In this document: positions 11,240 to 23,459 of the stretch, one piece after another | Numbering within the stretch: position 1 is the stretch's first letter | Layout: the number at the start of each line of letters is the position of its first letter | Origin: Lates calcarifer | Taxonomy: Eukaryota > Chordata > Actinopteri > Centropomidae | Direction of reading: 5' to 3' | Assembly: GCF_001640805.2 (NCBI RefSeq) | Contig: NC_066844.1 | Location: 11,644,272-11,708,271 of the forward strand | DNA length: 64,000 nucleotides | The notes under the pieces: generated by a model | Seen by the model: only the letters and a program-made list of their open reading frames with translations | What the model was told of the DNA's origin: nothing | Database searches by the model: none | Translations under genes and position numbers: made by a program

Positions 11240-11880
11240 TAGACCACAGACCACCATCTTGCAGTGGTCTGTTGGAGCAGTGGATCCTCAGAGAGAGACA
11301 GGAAGAGACTGAATAAGTTGGTCAGACGGGCCGGCTCTGTCCTGGACTGCTCTCTGGATTCCATTGAGGAGGTGGGTGAGAGGAGGATATTGGCCAAGCT
11401 GACGTCTATCATGGACAACCCCTCCCACCCCCTGCATGAGACTCTGGGAGACCTGAGCAGCTCCTACAGCAACAGACTGCTGCATCCACGGTGCAAGAAG
11501 GCGCGCTACCGCAGGTCATTCATTCCAACAGCCATCAGACTGTACAACACCAGACTGACCCAACAATAAACAATAAACCTGCACTCTGGACTCCACTTTC
11601 TGGTCACTTTATTTTTGCACATCTTCATCTACCTCATTGATTATCACCATTTTTGCCTATAACTGCACATTTCACAACTGCACATCTTCTATTTATTACA
11701 GATACTTTTTTTTCCAATGCTGACTGCTGCACTTGTTACTTTACTATGTTAATTTGTACTTCTGTGCTTTTCTTATATTTTTTATTTTTATTTTTATTCT
11801 TTCTATCTTGGTCACCCTTGTTTCTTGCTCCTGTAACATGTGAATTTCCCACAAGTGGGATAAATAAAGTCTATCTTACC
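11240..11880 (+). mobile_element. LINE 3' end: reverse transcriptase tail and 3' UTR
   Basis: The open segment 11264-11569 encodes the C-terminus of a non-LTR retrotransposon ORF2: SERDRKRLNKLVRRAGSVLD, then EEVGERRILAKLTSIMDNPSHPL, SNRLLHPRCKKARYRRSFIP and AIRLYNTRL, followed by a stop. The 3' UTR runs to about 11880 and ends GTGGGATAAATAAAGTCTATCTTA, with only a remnant of the CTTAT-type tail. A second copy of the same family lies on the minus strand at 18313-19075 with a long tail. It is 5'-truncated and dead; the clade (jockey/CR1-like) is not settled from this much sequence. Confidence 0.85.
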
Positions 11881-11968
11881 TACAATTTTCTCTGTCCTAC
11901 ATGGAGCCTTTCATATACCAACTGTAGAAGATGCAACATCAACTCTCTCTGACGCTATATTCAACTGT

Positions 11969-13645
11969 TTGCACAGAGCCTGTGCAACCTCTTCAGAAAG
12001 ACTGCAGCTTAGCCACTCTCTGAGTGATCACTACTACACGATCTCTGAGTCTCCAAGAACACTTAAAAGGAAAGCGTCTTCAGTAGAGGAAAAGCTAAGT
12101 GCAGTTCGCAAAAAGCTGAAGTTCAAAAGGCAGCAGACAAGGAAACTGAAGGTGAAAGTTGAATGTGGCACTCTTCTTGATGGCCTTGATGATGTTCCAA
12201 GAGAGATCTTTCAGGAAATACAAGAGAAGAGTAAGTCAGTGTTTTCTAAAAACTTGAAGCAATTTGCCACTACACAGCACTTCTACTGTCCCAAGACCTA
12301 TGACTATGTTCGAGAGAAGCTTCACTTGGCTTTGCCTCATCCTCAGACAATATGAAAATGGTAAAGTAGCATCTCTGCAGATCCTGGATTTACTGTTGCT
12401 TCATTCACTTCTTTAAAAAGTCATGTTGCTGAGCAGAAGAAAGCAGGAAAAGACACAGTTTGCTCATTAATGATGGATGAAATGTACATTCATAAGAAAA
12501 CTGGTGGAGACCAAATTCATGCCTGTGTGGACATTGGCGCTGGCGAGATAGAAAATGTTATGGCAACACAAGCATTGGTCCTCATGGTTGTTGCAATCAA
12601 TTAATCTTGGAAGATCGCCATTGCTTACTTTCTTATCAACAGCATGACAGGAGCAGAGAGCGAGCCTCATGCTGCCCTATTAGGCTTCATGGAGTTCAGG
12701 TTGTCTCCTTGACATGTGATGGACCGTCCCAAAACTTCCCAGTGATCAAGGAGCTTGGTGCCAAACTGGACATCACTGACATCTTTTTTTCTCCATCCTG
12801 AGGCGAACACACAAAAAGTCCTCTTGGATCCATGTCACATGCTTAAACTTCTTAGGAATGTGTTCTCATCTGTTGAGGTTCTGGTGAGAGAAGATGGCCA
12901 GGAAATAAGGTGACAGTACATTGATGAGCTCCACAAGCTTCAGCAGAGGGAGGGCTTGAGTCTTGGCAACAAATTAAAAATTACACACATTCAGTGGCAA
13001 AATCAGAAAATAAAAGTCCATCTTGCAGCCCAGCTCTTTAGCACCAGTGTGGCTGATGCCCTTGAGTATTGTGAGCAAGAGCTTAAGTATCCTCAGTTCA
13101 GTGGATGTGCAGCCACAGTTCACTCCCTGCGCACAATTGATGCGGCCTTTGACTTCGTAATCAGGCCGCAACCCACTTGGAAAAGGACACAAAGCACCCA
13201 TCAAGCTAGCAACTAAACACTGTGCTAAAAGTATTTTAGAACAGAGTCACTTCTCAGTGGGCTCAAAGTTAAAGAAAGAGACAACAGACTTGTACATGTG
13301 CATTTCACACAGAAAAAGACACATGCTTTTATTGCATGTTGCAGAAGTGTGATTGGCATCTATGAAGACCTGGTAGGGCAACCAGCCGCTCCATGCCGAT
13401 ACCTACTGACCTACAAGCTCAGTCAGGAGCTGTTCTTCTCTGCAGTCGCGTGGAGGTTATAACAACCACCCCAATGTAAGCCAGTTCAGAGGGGCATACA
13501 AGCACCTCCTTATAAGGCACCAGGTGCAGAGGGGCACAGGAAAATGTCTCCTTCTTGACAACACAATTATCCTTGACACCTGTGACTGTGAACATCTCAC
13601 GCAGGGTTGGTGTGGAAGTGCTTGTGCCTGAGGATGACACCCTCT
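11969..13645 (+). pseudogene. THAP9/P-element-type transposase relic
   Basis: Several open segments in different frames read through a P-element-like transposase. 11969-12355 encodes a coiled-coil stretch (VEEKLSAVRKKLKFKRQQTR) and LHLALPHPQTI. About 12360-12690 gives DTVCSLMMDEMYIHKKTGG and ALVLMVVAINSSWKIAIAYF, containing the Asp of the RNase H-like core. Around 12690-12800 is VVSLTCDGPSQNF, and 12956-13216 gives SLGNKLKITHIQWQNQKIKV and VADALEYCEQELKYPQF. Near 13430-13560 is LFFSAVASRGGYNNHPN. All occur in the order found in THAP9. The N-terminal THAP zinc finger is not visible, and several frameshifts and stops interrupt the frame. The copy is dead. Confidence 0.85.
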
Positions 13646-14255
13646 CTCACCTTCCAGACGCTTCCAGACAGATAACACTGTAAATGTTACTTAGAGCCTG
13701 CATGAACGGGGCTACCTTTCATGGTCCACTGTCAAGCAAGTACATGTGTTGTCTCAGATAAACTTGTGTACATAAGTGGGGCCTAAGAACATACTGAGGA
13801 AGCACTTATATAGAGACAACCCTAGTTGGAATCTGCATGAACACGGCCCAACTGTCCAGGAAAGTCTCTTAAAAATCATTCTTTGATTCTTTGATGCTAC
13901 TAAACATGCCATAGTTATTCTATATAACCATAGAGCCTTTACATTTGGAGACTTGCATTGACTCTTCAAATCTGCATAAACAGGGCACCAATCAAAAGGT
14001 TAACATTTATTGTTAGAGTGATTTTATATTACATATTCTTAACTTATCATTGAGCGTGTTATGGTAATTCTGTTATTTAGTGTTATTGATTAAGTTCTAG
14101 TTAATCTGAATTGAACCAAAAAAAGGCTCTGAAACCATTTTTAATTCTAGTAGTTATTTTTTTGTTCTTATTGCTGTCTTCATTATAGCAGGGTTACTGT
14201 TACATTAATATTGCAATGGGACAGTTTGTTACAAAAATGCATTTGTCTGTGGTAT
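13646..14255. other. No feature recognised
   Basis: AT-rich DNA between the P-element and piggyBac relics. No gene or repeat was recognised. Confidence 0.4.
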
Positions 14256-14850
14256 GTGTTAATATATCCTCCTGAGACCCAGCCTATTCATTTATGTCCT
14301 CTGTAGTGGACATTAGTTTTTGGTGTGTATCTTTTGATTAATTTGAGCTACCCTACTAAGTGCTCAATAGAGGACATCCTGGCCTTTCCAATGATATCTC
14401 ATGTGTTTGGGTGGGATGAGGGGAACTTTAGTTTCACGCTGAGACAAAATGGAGACTCCAGCAAAACACACACAAGACAAAAGGTAAGTCAAATATTGTT
14501 ATGATATTGATTTTTTACCCATGGTAATCATATGTTTTCTTGTTTATGAACATTATAGGAATTATAAATTGGAGTCAGAGTTCAGTTTAACTTTTTGTTA
14601 GGAAAAATAATAGCCCTTTTTTGAATGTCAACTATAATGGACATTAGGACGATTTGATGGTATTAGCTAATTGCTAACTAGCTTGCTAGTTCTTTGTTTA
14701 CATTCAAAGTTCTGCCCCACAACACATTTCTTTGTGGGGTACTAAACAAGTTGAATGTATTTTGTATTTTGATTGTAAAAAATAATTAATGTAATAAATA
14801 AATTGTTGCTTGTAACTATGTTTCATTCAACCTCTTTCATTTTTACACTA
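14256..14850 (+). mobile_element. Candidate 5' end and 5' UTR intron of the piggyBac element
   Basis: A TTAA (14258-14261) precedes CCTCCTGAGACCCAGC, which could be the element tip, since piggyBac inserts at TTAA. Nearby is the palindromic ATGTCCTCTGTAGTGGACAT (14295-14315), echoed by GAGGACATCC (about 14371) and TAATGGACATTAGGAC (about 14636), as expected for subterminal binding repeats. AAAAGGTAAGTC near 14481-14492 and CTAATGTAG near 14849-14857 could bound a small 5' UTR intron. All of this is inferred; the right-hand end was not found. Confidence 0.4.
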
Positions 14851-14879
14851 ATGTAGGAGGCAGAACCAAGGCAGAGAGA

Positions 14880-16090
14880 ATTTTGTACCGTATAATTGAG
14901 GGAGATTCAGATCTGGAATTATCAGATGAGGAAAATGCAAAGAATGAAGTTGCTCCTGCTGGTGTAGAGAGGGAAGGCTCAGAAGAGGAGGCAGGAGGTT
15001 CATCAGATGAGCTGACAGACACAGATGAGCAGGAAAACTGTCATCCACTGATATATCAATATTAGATATATATCAATCGATAGATAAATAGATAGATAAG
15101 ATACTGTGTTTATTATCTTATTGATTGATTGTGTTTTTTTCCCCGTTATAGATTCAAACCTGTGTTACCCAGGCCTGACTGTAAAGAGGACCCCACTACT
15201 TGTAGTCCTATTCAGTACTTTTCACAGTACATTGATAACAAAGTGTTTGAAGACTTGGCAACATTCACAAATTAGAGAGAGCTACAGACGAGGGGCATCT
15301 CTCTTAACACTACCGCTGAAGAAATGAGGATCTTCTTTGGCATTTCAATCCATATGGCCTGCCTTGGCTTTTCCAGAATTAAAATGTTTTGGGCCAGCAA
15401 AACCAAAGTGCCAATAATAAGCCAGAAAATGACAAGGAACAGGTTCTTCAAGTTGAGAAACTCACTGAAGATTGTTAATGACCTTGATGTGACAGAGGAA
15501 ACAAAGAAGAAAGACATTCTTCTGGACAGAGTAAGGCAAGGCTGCCTTAGCCTTCCGAAGCCAGGAAAAGTCTGCATCGATGAGCAAATGATCCCTTTTA
15601 GGGGCCGCTGTCCATCAGGCAGTTTGTTCCAGGCAAGCCGTACCCTACAGGCTTAAAAGTATTTGTACTTGCTTCTCCAGAAGGTCTGATGCTGGACTTT
15701 GAAGTATATCAAGGAAAGGATACATTTGCTGGTCAAAGGATGGGAATTGGGGCAGCAGCAGTCCTACGCATGGTTGAAACTGTTCCCCCAGGAAGTCACC
15801 TGTATTTTGACCACTACTTCATATCAATTAAACTCTTGGATGAATTGCTGGCCAAGGACCTTCCAGCAACTGGTACCATAACAAAAAAAACATGTCCCAA
15901 AGCTGTGTTGGTTACCTGATGACAAACAACTGAAAAGAGAAGGAAGAGGAGTGTCAGTGATATTAGTCAGGAAAACTCCTGAGTTGGTGATCACAAAATG
16001 GCATGACAATGAGCCAGTGTTGATGGCTTCTACTGCACATGGAAAAGATCCTGAAGATGTCTTCTCGCTGCCAGGAGAGGCTTTATATTG
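14880..16090 (+). pseudogene. piggyBac transposable element-derived (PGBD-like) transposase relic
   Basis: The acidic N-terminus (14883-15065; SDLELSDEENAK, EREGSEEEAGGSSDELTDTD) is typical of PGBD proteins. Frames at about 15190-15656 and 15689-15919 then read [38 protein letters not shown] and [17 protein letters not shown] (a catalytic Asp region), followed by [11 protein letters not shown] and [20 protein letters not shown] (the second Asp region). After a shift, REGRGVSVILVRKTPELVIT and MASTAHGKDPEDV are readable to about 16060. At least three frame changes or stops are needed, so it is a pseudogene. The C-terminal Cys-rich finger is missing. Confidence 0.88.
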
Positions 16091-16140
16091 TTATTGATCA
16101 GTTCTAAGATGTTTTGCTTTATTTTTTCCCACTGTAGTTA

Positions 16141-16420
16141 GGGCGGCATGGTGGTGCAGTAGTTTGCATTGGTTTTTCTGTGTGGAGTTTATGTGTTTTC
16201 CCTGTTCCTGTGTGGGTTTTCTCTGGGTTCTCCAGCTTCCTCCCACAGTCCAAACACATGCAGGTTAATTGGTGACTTTAAATTGCCCGTGGGTGTAAAT
16301 ATGAGTGTGAATGGTTGTTTGTCTATATGTGTTGACCCTATAATAGACTGGTGACCTGTCCAGGGTGTACGCCCCTCACCTAGTGTCAGCCGGGATAGGC
16401 TCCAGAGAATAGATGGATGT
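16141..16420 (+). mobile_element. Teleost SINE-like repeat (GGCGGCATGGTGGTGCAG head)
   Basis: It starts GGGCGGCATGGTGGTGCAGTAG and continues with TTTCTGTGTGGAGTTTATGTG, TCCTCCCACAGTCCAAACACATGCAGGTTAATTGG (split boxes at 16229-16271), GACTGGTGACCTGTCCAGGGTGTACG and GCCGGGATAGGCTCCAG, ending near AATAGATGGATG. These are the familiar boxes of one of the commonest short repeats in fish. The piece that normally follows the head, with a GGTTCGAACCC-like promoter box, is missing, so this copy has a roughly 60-bp internal deletion. Confidence 0.85.
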
Positions 16421-16440
16421 TTACGTGCTGTGTTTTGCAT

Positions 16441-18300
16441 GTTAATGTGGTTTGCTGTGTGAGCTTCTGCTTAAATGTGTGTGTAGATTTATGTATGTGT
16501 TTGCTTTATGTATGTATGTATTTATGATATAGATTTGATTATTTTATTTATATTTGGTATATGTAATGCTATGTGTTGTGCAATGTTTACTGTGTGTGTA
16601 TGTTTGGTGTTATTTTACTCGATGTGGTGTATTATTTTTTACCTTTTTTGTGTGTTCCCACTCTTGGCCTGCACCTTGACGTGGTGAGCGGGCTTTAAAC
16701 TGAGACAGGCTGCAAATATATGTTTGTAACATGTTTTTCAGGAAGTGAGATGTTGTGTCTTTGCTCTTATCATTACACCTGTGTTTTCATATCTTGTCCT
16801 GCAGTCAGATATCCTGTATGGAACATCAAGGCTCCATGATGGCGCGTGACTCTGTAAGATATGTATTTAGATTTCTGTAAACAACATTATTTTATGTTGT
16901 TAATATACCAAACATGCAAATGTTTGGAGGACTTAAAATAATTGTTAAACAATCAACTCAACTAATCGAGACTTTACGTCAGCACAAATGACTGTTATGA
17001 GTCATACGCGTTAGAATTCCAATTTAGAAATGCTGTTCATTGAGAAAGTAATCATATAACAAAAGAGCTAGAAGTGTGTATATACCATACACAATATAGA
17101 AAAGCCTTTCTCATGTAGGAGTTTAATACTGAAGGTTAATACTCAGTAGTCCTCATCTACAAGTATACATTCATGCTGCTCTTCTGACAACTGGCATATG
17201 ATTTGTTGTGATCCAACATGGCTTAGGTGTTTCTCTTTTATTGTAGGTATCCACCCTGTGAAATCTGAGTGACCGGCACAAAGACAAGGAAGACCTCATG
17301 GAACAGCATATTTGATGCCATTTATCTAGCTGTAGAGAAAAGGGGACTGCATGGACAACAGTTCTCAAATGGGCTTTTATTATGCCAGAATACCTCTTCA
17401 GTTCAGCTTTGTCTGACAAATTGACACACTAACTGGTTCATTTTATTGCCTTTGACTTCATTCATGCTGTTCTTAGATAGGTGGTATGGTAACATTTTAA
17501 AAGAGATTAGAAAAAATAATATTTACAAGTGAGAGTATTTCCCTAGTGTATTTTAATATTACTACGGAACACTCTTTTTTTGTCAAATTGACCTTGTGCC
17601 TTAAAATGAGTCTAATAGGACACTCAAGTGTTTTCAGTGTACACAAGAGACACATAGGGCACTACACAAACTGTTATATCTGTCAGCAGATGCCTTATTG
17701 TCTATGCTCAAAGTCAGTAACATTTAATTACATTTTATTATATATGCTGTTGATTAACGTTAGTTTAGAAATAAACTTGTATTTAATAATGGATTCTGAC
17801 AAAACCTCCATCAATGTGCCCTTGTATGTGTACAATATTGTACCATGTTGCAATTTTTAAAAAATCATATCATAAAAACCATCAGCAAATCTAGGGCAGG
17901 AGTTTTGTAAGTACTTTTACTGCACATTTAAAACAATTAATTTTAACATTGTTATTATCAATCAGCACCAGAATGGACCAGATGTAAAAATTAAAAAAAG
18001 TAATAAATCAAAGACATAAACTTTGTTGTGGATCAAGGTAAAGGTAAATTCTGCTGTCACATGGTAAGTTTGCATAATGAGACGAGGTACTTCAATCCTC
18101 AATGCAGCACAATTTTAGTAGCAAATATAAGTTACAGTAGACATGGTGAGCAGGAGAAACCAAAACAAAGTAACACATCATGTAGCTAACAACAGTCTTT
18201 ACGTTCTGAGTGATGTCCATAGCCTGCCAAAAGCTGACAATAAAAGTGAGCATAGTGCAACAATTTGTTGGTTGGCTGTAATGCATATTTGAGAAACCTA
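16441..18300. other. No gene recognised; (ATGT)-rich stretch
   Basis: AT-rich DNA with a loose TATG/TGTG simple-sequence region at 16490-16530. Short open frames around 17171-17419 and 17546-17860 have no recognisable family features. Confidence 0.4.
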
Positions 18301-18312
18301 TTGCAGCATTCC

Positions 18313-19075
18313 ATAAGATAAGATAAGATAAGATAAGATAAGATAAGATAAGATAAGATAAGATAAGATAAGATAAGATAATCTTTATTAGTTCCCCTGT
18401 GGGAAATTTGACATTGTTGCTGCAGCATCAGGGATTGTAAAAAGACAAGATATAAGCAAAAAAAATTATAAAAAAATATAAACATAAGAACAGTATAAAC
18501 AGAACAATGTAATAAAAAATATGAACCAAGGTGGTGCAGAACCTAGTGAAATGGTCCATGTGAGTATGTGGTGTACTAGGAGCAGTGCTGGTTGTAGAGT
18601 ATGACAGCAGCAGCAGCAGCAGCAGCAGCAGGAAGGAAGGACCTACAATACCTCTCCTTCATACACTTTGGGTGAAGCAGCCTGTTGCTGAAGGAGCTGC
18701 TCAGTGCTGTCAGACTGTCCTGCATAGGATGGAGCTAGTAGTCCACTGGGTCGAGGGGGCATCCCAGGACAGAGCTGGTCTTCTTGATCAGCTTGTCTAG
18801 TCTCTTCCTGTCCACTGTTGAGATGCTGCTGCCCCAGCAGACCACTCCATAAGTCCTGAGGAGTGCCCCCTGCAATCCAAAGGACCTGAGTCTCCTCAGC
18901 AGATAGAGTCTGCTCTGAGCCTTCTTATAAAGTACAGTGGTGTTGTCTGTCCAGTCCAGTCTATTGTTCAGCTGAACACCCAGGTACTTATAAGCTGTCA
19001 CCATCTCATCTGGAGGCAGTTCTGCAGGCACCAGTCCACAAAGTCCTGCGTCAGTTCTCTATACTCCCTGTCATA
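18313..19075 (-). mobile_element. LINE 3' end, minus strand, with (TTATC)n tail
   Basis: On the minus strand about 19075-18735 encodes part of ORF2 of the family seen at 11240-11880: an upstream piece resembling REYRELTQDFVDWC, then YKYLGVQLNNRLDWTDN, LYKKAQSRLYLLRRLRSFGLQ and WGSSISTVDRKRLDKLIKKT. An internal deletion separates the first two pieces. The 3' end at about 18382-18420 reads CCCACAGGGGAACTAATAAAGA and passes into a 69-bp perfect TTATC repeat (18313-18381 on the plus strand as ATAAG). A (CAG)9 run at 18604-18630 lies within it. Target-primed integration with a microsatellite tail explains the simple repeat. Confidence 0.85.
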
Positions 19076-19079
19076 AGTA

Positions 19080-20079
19080 CTTTAAGTCAGGTGTAAGAGG
19101 TCCAGGGGCCAGTATTCATCACAATTCCTTGTGTGTGAGAAAATGAGTTGATGTCATTCTAACACTCTCTTGGTTTACTTAGATCACTATTAAGGGGACA
19201 AAATGGCAACCTGACAGAGTGTTTGAAAGTATATGTGCAGTAACAAGTAAAAGTAACAACCTCCCACAACATAAATAATGCTCTTGAAGCAGCACACTGA
19301 TGTTAACAATAATAAATAAGAACCGTGAAGCAGATGAACTGAGAACTCTAAATGTAAAAACTATGTACAATTTGTTAAAGCTACATGGGGGCAAAGAGTG
19401 TCAAAGACCATGGGGTGGTAGACTGGGATGGTAAGGGAGGAAGAGTGGGATTAGGACAGGGTGTGTGGAGCGAGGAAGAGCTCTTAAGGCTGAACAGTGT
19501 TATGGCCACAAGTGTTAAAAAAACAAACAATATTAATAAAAATAGTTGTAAACAACAAATCTATGTTATTTATTTATTTATTTTTACATTAAATAGCAAT
19601 AGAAAACAAACTCAAACTTACTTTGGTGGCATTGAAGCCATGATCAGTCCACAGTGATATTATTTATTCTGAAAGAGATAGAGAAATCATTCCAACAAAT
19701 GTTTTGATGATCTTCATTAACAATGAAATAAACAAGACCTGCACAAGTAGCCAATAAACATCATTAATGTTAACTTAGATAAGATCAAACCATGCATTCA
19801 TCTACACTTCTGGCAGAATACTTATAATTAACTTAAATTACCTCATTTCTATCTACTGATCTGCTGACTTGTAAATGGATAGCATATAGAGACACCAACA
19901 ATTAACTGTAATAACGTTATCATTTTGCAACCATAATTTAACGACAATGACAACTTTCTGTGTAAGTTAGATACCTACATTAGCTAACGTAACCTTATAT
20001 TTGCTGAACCGATTTCAAAACACTGTTATTATATGTTTTACCTTGTAAGGTACATGATTTTACCCTTACGAAGTGCTTT
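19080..20079. other. No feature recognised
   Basis: AT-rich DNA with no supported gene. One 90-codon open frame at 19385-19657 has low-complexity composition and no family resemblance. Confidence 0.4.
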
Positions 20080-20940
20080 CTCATAGTTAGCTTACACCCA
20101 TTCTTACATGTTTAAGTTAGCTTAAAGTTAGCTCAACATGGTAATTTCAGCATTACAATTCAACTTCCATAATTACAAGGTTACTCATCACAAATCTATG
20201 TATGTACATGTAACACTGTCAAATCTGAACATGTGTGCAATTAGCTACTGTATTGGAAATTCTCGTATGATTCATGATAATTGTGATTTATTAATAATCT
20301 TGACCATTTGTGTTGTATTTGTACAATTTTGCCTTATGAAATATTATGTTTAATACTTTTCCACATGTCAGTAAACTGACAGGGCACCTCGCCCCATCAA
20401 GGACAAGGGTTGGTACAGGGCTGCATAGCTGTGTAATCTCTGACATTTTTCTCTCAGGGCTACACTGTTGTGTAGTCTCCAGAAGATGTTTTCCTTTTCA
20501 TCTCCAGACATAACCTTGTTTCTTTTGCATTTAACCTATAATCTATTGTACTCTGTACTCATTGTGCGTCTCATGCTTGAGGAGTGCAGTGAGAATGCAG
20601 AAGAATTAAACCTACAGAAAGACAACCATTGACTCTGTGCTTTATTCAACAGAAGATTCCCATAACAATTCTAGAAGAATATTTTAAGCGTTAACTATAA
20701 AATTTACCTCGAATTACGGACGCTAGCCGTGTTAGCATCCTCAAGTAGCGCTTGAAGAGCTGGAGCAGTCGGATTGCTGCATATATAGGTGGATGTGAAT
20801 AGAGTCCCCAGCCCCACCCTCTCACCCAAATATGGTCTCGTCTGGGAGAGGTCACAAACCAATGGATGACGTCATGGAGGCTACGTCCATCAAGTCTATG
20901 GTTTTAACTTTGCCATGGTGGCTGTAAGCTAGCACTATCA
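20080..20940 (+). repeat. Dispersed repeat, copy A (interrupted by an insert)
   Basis: Blocks GCTTACACCCATTCTTACA, AAGGTTACTCATCACAAATC and GTGCAATTAGCTAC (20093-20250), then TATAAAATTTACCTCGAATTACGG, AGTCGGATTGC and CCCACCCTCTCACCC (20695-20830), recur in the same order at 52475-52830. In that copy the two halves are contiguous (ATTAGCTACCAAGAATAC). About 420 bp has therefore been inserted between 20250 and 20670 here. No protein-coding capacity was seen. Confidence 0.75.
20368..20669 (+). mobile_element. LTR-like insert inside repeat copy A
   Basis: The insert contains TGTCAGTAAACTGACA, which is self-complementary, followed by sequence ending ATTCCCATAACA. Together they give TG...CA boundaries and an internal AATTAAA-type polyadenylation-like word near 20606. 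It looks like a solo LTR, but no target duplication was found and the left boundary could be anywhere from 20251 to 20368. Confidence 0.35.
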
Positions 20941-21189
20941 GAGCTAATATTTCGCTGAGTACATTAACCAATCAAAAAGTTAACAGTCTCTAAAGTTCGT
21001 TATTAAGTTTGATAAACGGGAGAAAATGTCTGATTCATTGTGGATATTGCACATAATAAATATTACTGATTTCCTACATTTGAGTTCCAGAGTAGTTTTT
21101 TTCACCTGTCAATCTTCTGACAAAATGACCACAATGAGTACAATGAGCCACACACACTACACTCCTCTTGCTTAAACTATTTTTGCTAG

Positions 21190-22660
21190 CAAACACCACA
21201 GATATGGAGTGCTGTATGCATGTTTTTGAGAAGGACAGTCATGGAACTCCTTTTACAGACACAGGATAGAAGAAATGTATTAATTCTGTGTTTCTGTGTA
21301 AAGACCTTGGTGCCAGAGAGAGTACTATGGCAGAAGAGGCCAGTGCAGAGATTTAATCTGAAGACCAAGGTTTGCTGCTGTCATGCTAGTTGTTGTGTTA
21401 TGTGGATGGCTTTGACTTGCCAAGAGACTGAATATGGAAATTAGCTTTGGCTACATGTTCATTAATTGTCCCTTTATAAATAAGTTAACTTTAAACTTCA
21501 AATTTCAGGAATTCCCTGCTGCGATTCCAGCTAACAGTGGCTATCACAGAGACTGCTACAGCCACTTTACCAACATAATATAAAACCAGCCCAGAGAAGA
21601 AGTGAAAAGGCACCTTTATTTCAAAAAGAGGCTGAAAAAGAGGGTAGGTGTCAAATGAGAAAAGAATAATCAATGTGAATCTTCAACTTCAGCTGTGAAT
21701 CTGTGGAGAAAAAGAAATTAGCATCAAGGCACAATAACATTATGCACATTACATTTGAGAACCAAACTTTGCCTTTGAGTCTTATGGCATAAGCTTATTA
21801 TTACATTCTTCTCAGAAATATGTGAAAAAATTAAAATATGATAACAACTTTCTTGCTGGATGCTAGCCCCATTACAACATGAATGAGGTTCCTTGAATTT
21901 GAGTTACAATGCCTGATCCCGTGTGAATAATCCCTAAGGTTCTTAAAATAACAATAAATGTGGTGCCACTAACTTTACATCTGTTATGATGTAATGGAAG
22001 TGAGGCCTGTGTTGTCATCTGCTTCTTGTTTTTTAGTGCTAGGGGTAGAAAGAGAAACAGAAGATGGTGAGGGAACTGCAGCAAAGACACGGGGCTCTGA
22101 GGTCACACACTGGTGACCTCTGCACATCCAAGAAGGCACCACACCTGTTGCCAATGCATAATTTGCAAACGCGAAAAACACAAACATGAATCATACGCTC
22201 GGAAAAGAATTAAAGAAAAATTGATTCAGTGTGAAACACTCACAGCTGGGAAATTGCTTCTTGCAGCTGAAAAAAGAAGAGATTAGAGTCTGCTTCTGCA
22301 CATTCGGGACAGGGATTTAGTGGCCACTGAAGCAAGATACCACTTCACCTGTTTCAGATGTGCAAGACTTACGAGTGCTAACAAACAAAATCTGATTAAG
22401 AAAAACATAAGCTTTAAGATTTATGTTAGGCCAGTGACTGCAGACAGTGGCCAGGTACTGGCCAAATGCTGCGACCGCCTCATCAACTGTCCTGCTGGCC
22501 ATCAATTTGTTGCTGGGGGCCATCATGCACACGTCAGGGATCCGAGAAAGAGCAGCATGCACCACCTCAGTCCTCAGCTGGTCAGCACAGGCCCCCGAAG
22601 TCGATATGAAACCAAAAGAAAAGCGACCCACGTCATGATCTGATCTGTGATGGAGTGCAG
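21190..22660 (+). pseudogene. Degraded multi-copy mobile-element ORF, family not identified
   Basis: Scattered coding-like pieces occur in one orientation. Near 21200-21350 the plus strand reads FEKDSHGTPFTDTG and VFLCKDLGARESTMAEEAS. At 21505-21560, IPANSGYHRDCYSHFTNI follows a splice-acceptor-like TTTCAG, and at 22290-22350, LLLHIRDRDLVATEARYHFTCF. The repeated YHxxCYxxFT-type motif is one I have seen in uncharacterised fish transposon proteins. On the opposite strand, 22640-22440 reads DVCMMAPSNKLMASRTVDEA, also coding-like. The whole is interrupted by stops and looks dead. I do not assign a superfamily. Confidence 0.35.
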
Positions 22661-22713
22661 ATGAGAGGCCCCTACAAGAACAACAAACTAGAACAAAAGA
22701 AAGGATATTTTTA

Positions 22714-22715
<2 letters not shown>

Positions 22716-22761
<46 letters not shown>

Positions 22762-22762
22762 A
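22716..22762. repeat. (AT)n(GT)n microsatellite
   Basis: A pure AT dinucleotide run followed directly by GT repeats. Confidence 0.95.
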
Positions 22763-23459
22763 CTATCATTCTTCAGCAATTCTGTAGTTAAGAAATTTTA
22801 AATACCTTCTTGTCTGGACACTCAGCAGGAATGACCATGTACCATGTATGTAGAAATTGGCACTTTGTGGCACCAACCAGTATCACAGCCTACTTGATGA
22901 AAAATAAAAACACAACATCTTAAAACTACTTGAACCTTTGCTACTGAGAAATGATGTAACCTCAACAAATCAACACTTTACTGCTACAAAAACTAGCCAA
23001 AGTGAAGTAAACAGCTTAACACAATCATGCAACATGGATATGCATCGCATACAGAAAACAGTGAATGAAAAAATGCTAGTTACTTACATGCACCAGCCTC
23101 AGCCTTACTTGGCATCTACAGGATGACACTTTTATCAATACACGAGTGTGTGAAAATACTGTTACTACATATACTGATATCTTGATTATGCAGCTGCTAG
23201 AATATTATTTTCACAACCACTTATACACCTTTAACTGCACTAAAACACCCAAATTAAAACAAGAATGCACACTTACAATTGATTTCATTTTTAAATAATG
23301 CCATTTATATCAAAGTCCACCGCCTTTCTTAGTTTTACATTTACTTTATGGTAAACACACTTATTAACAACTACATATGCTTTTGGTTGGAACCTCAGGC
23401 GGTGTATCAATCAATAATGTTAAAAATGTGGAAAAAAATAAACGTAACGCTGTTTACTT

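Noticed and set aside
22317..22769. 150-codon minus-strand frame as a real gene
   Set aside because: It starts inside an AT/GT microsatellite. The central part looks like a transposon relic but the frame as a whole does not hold together.
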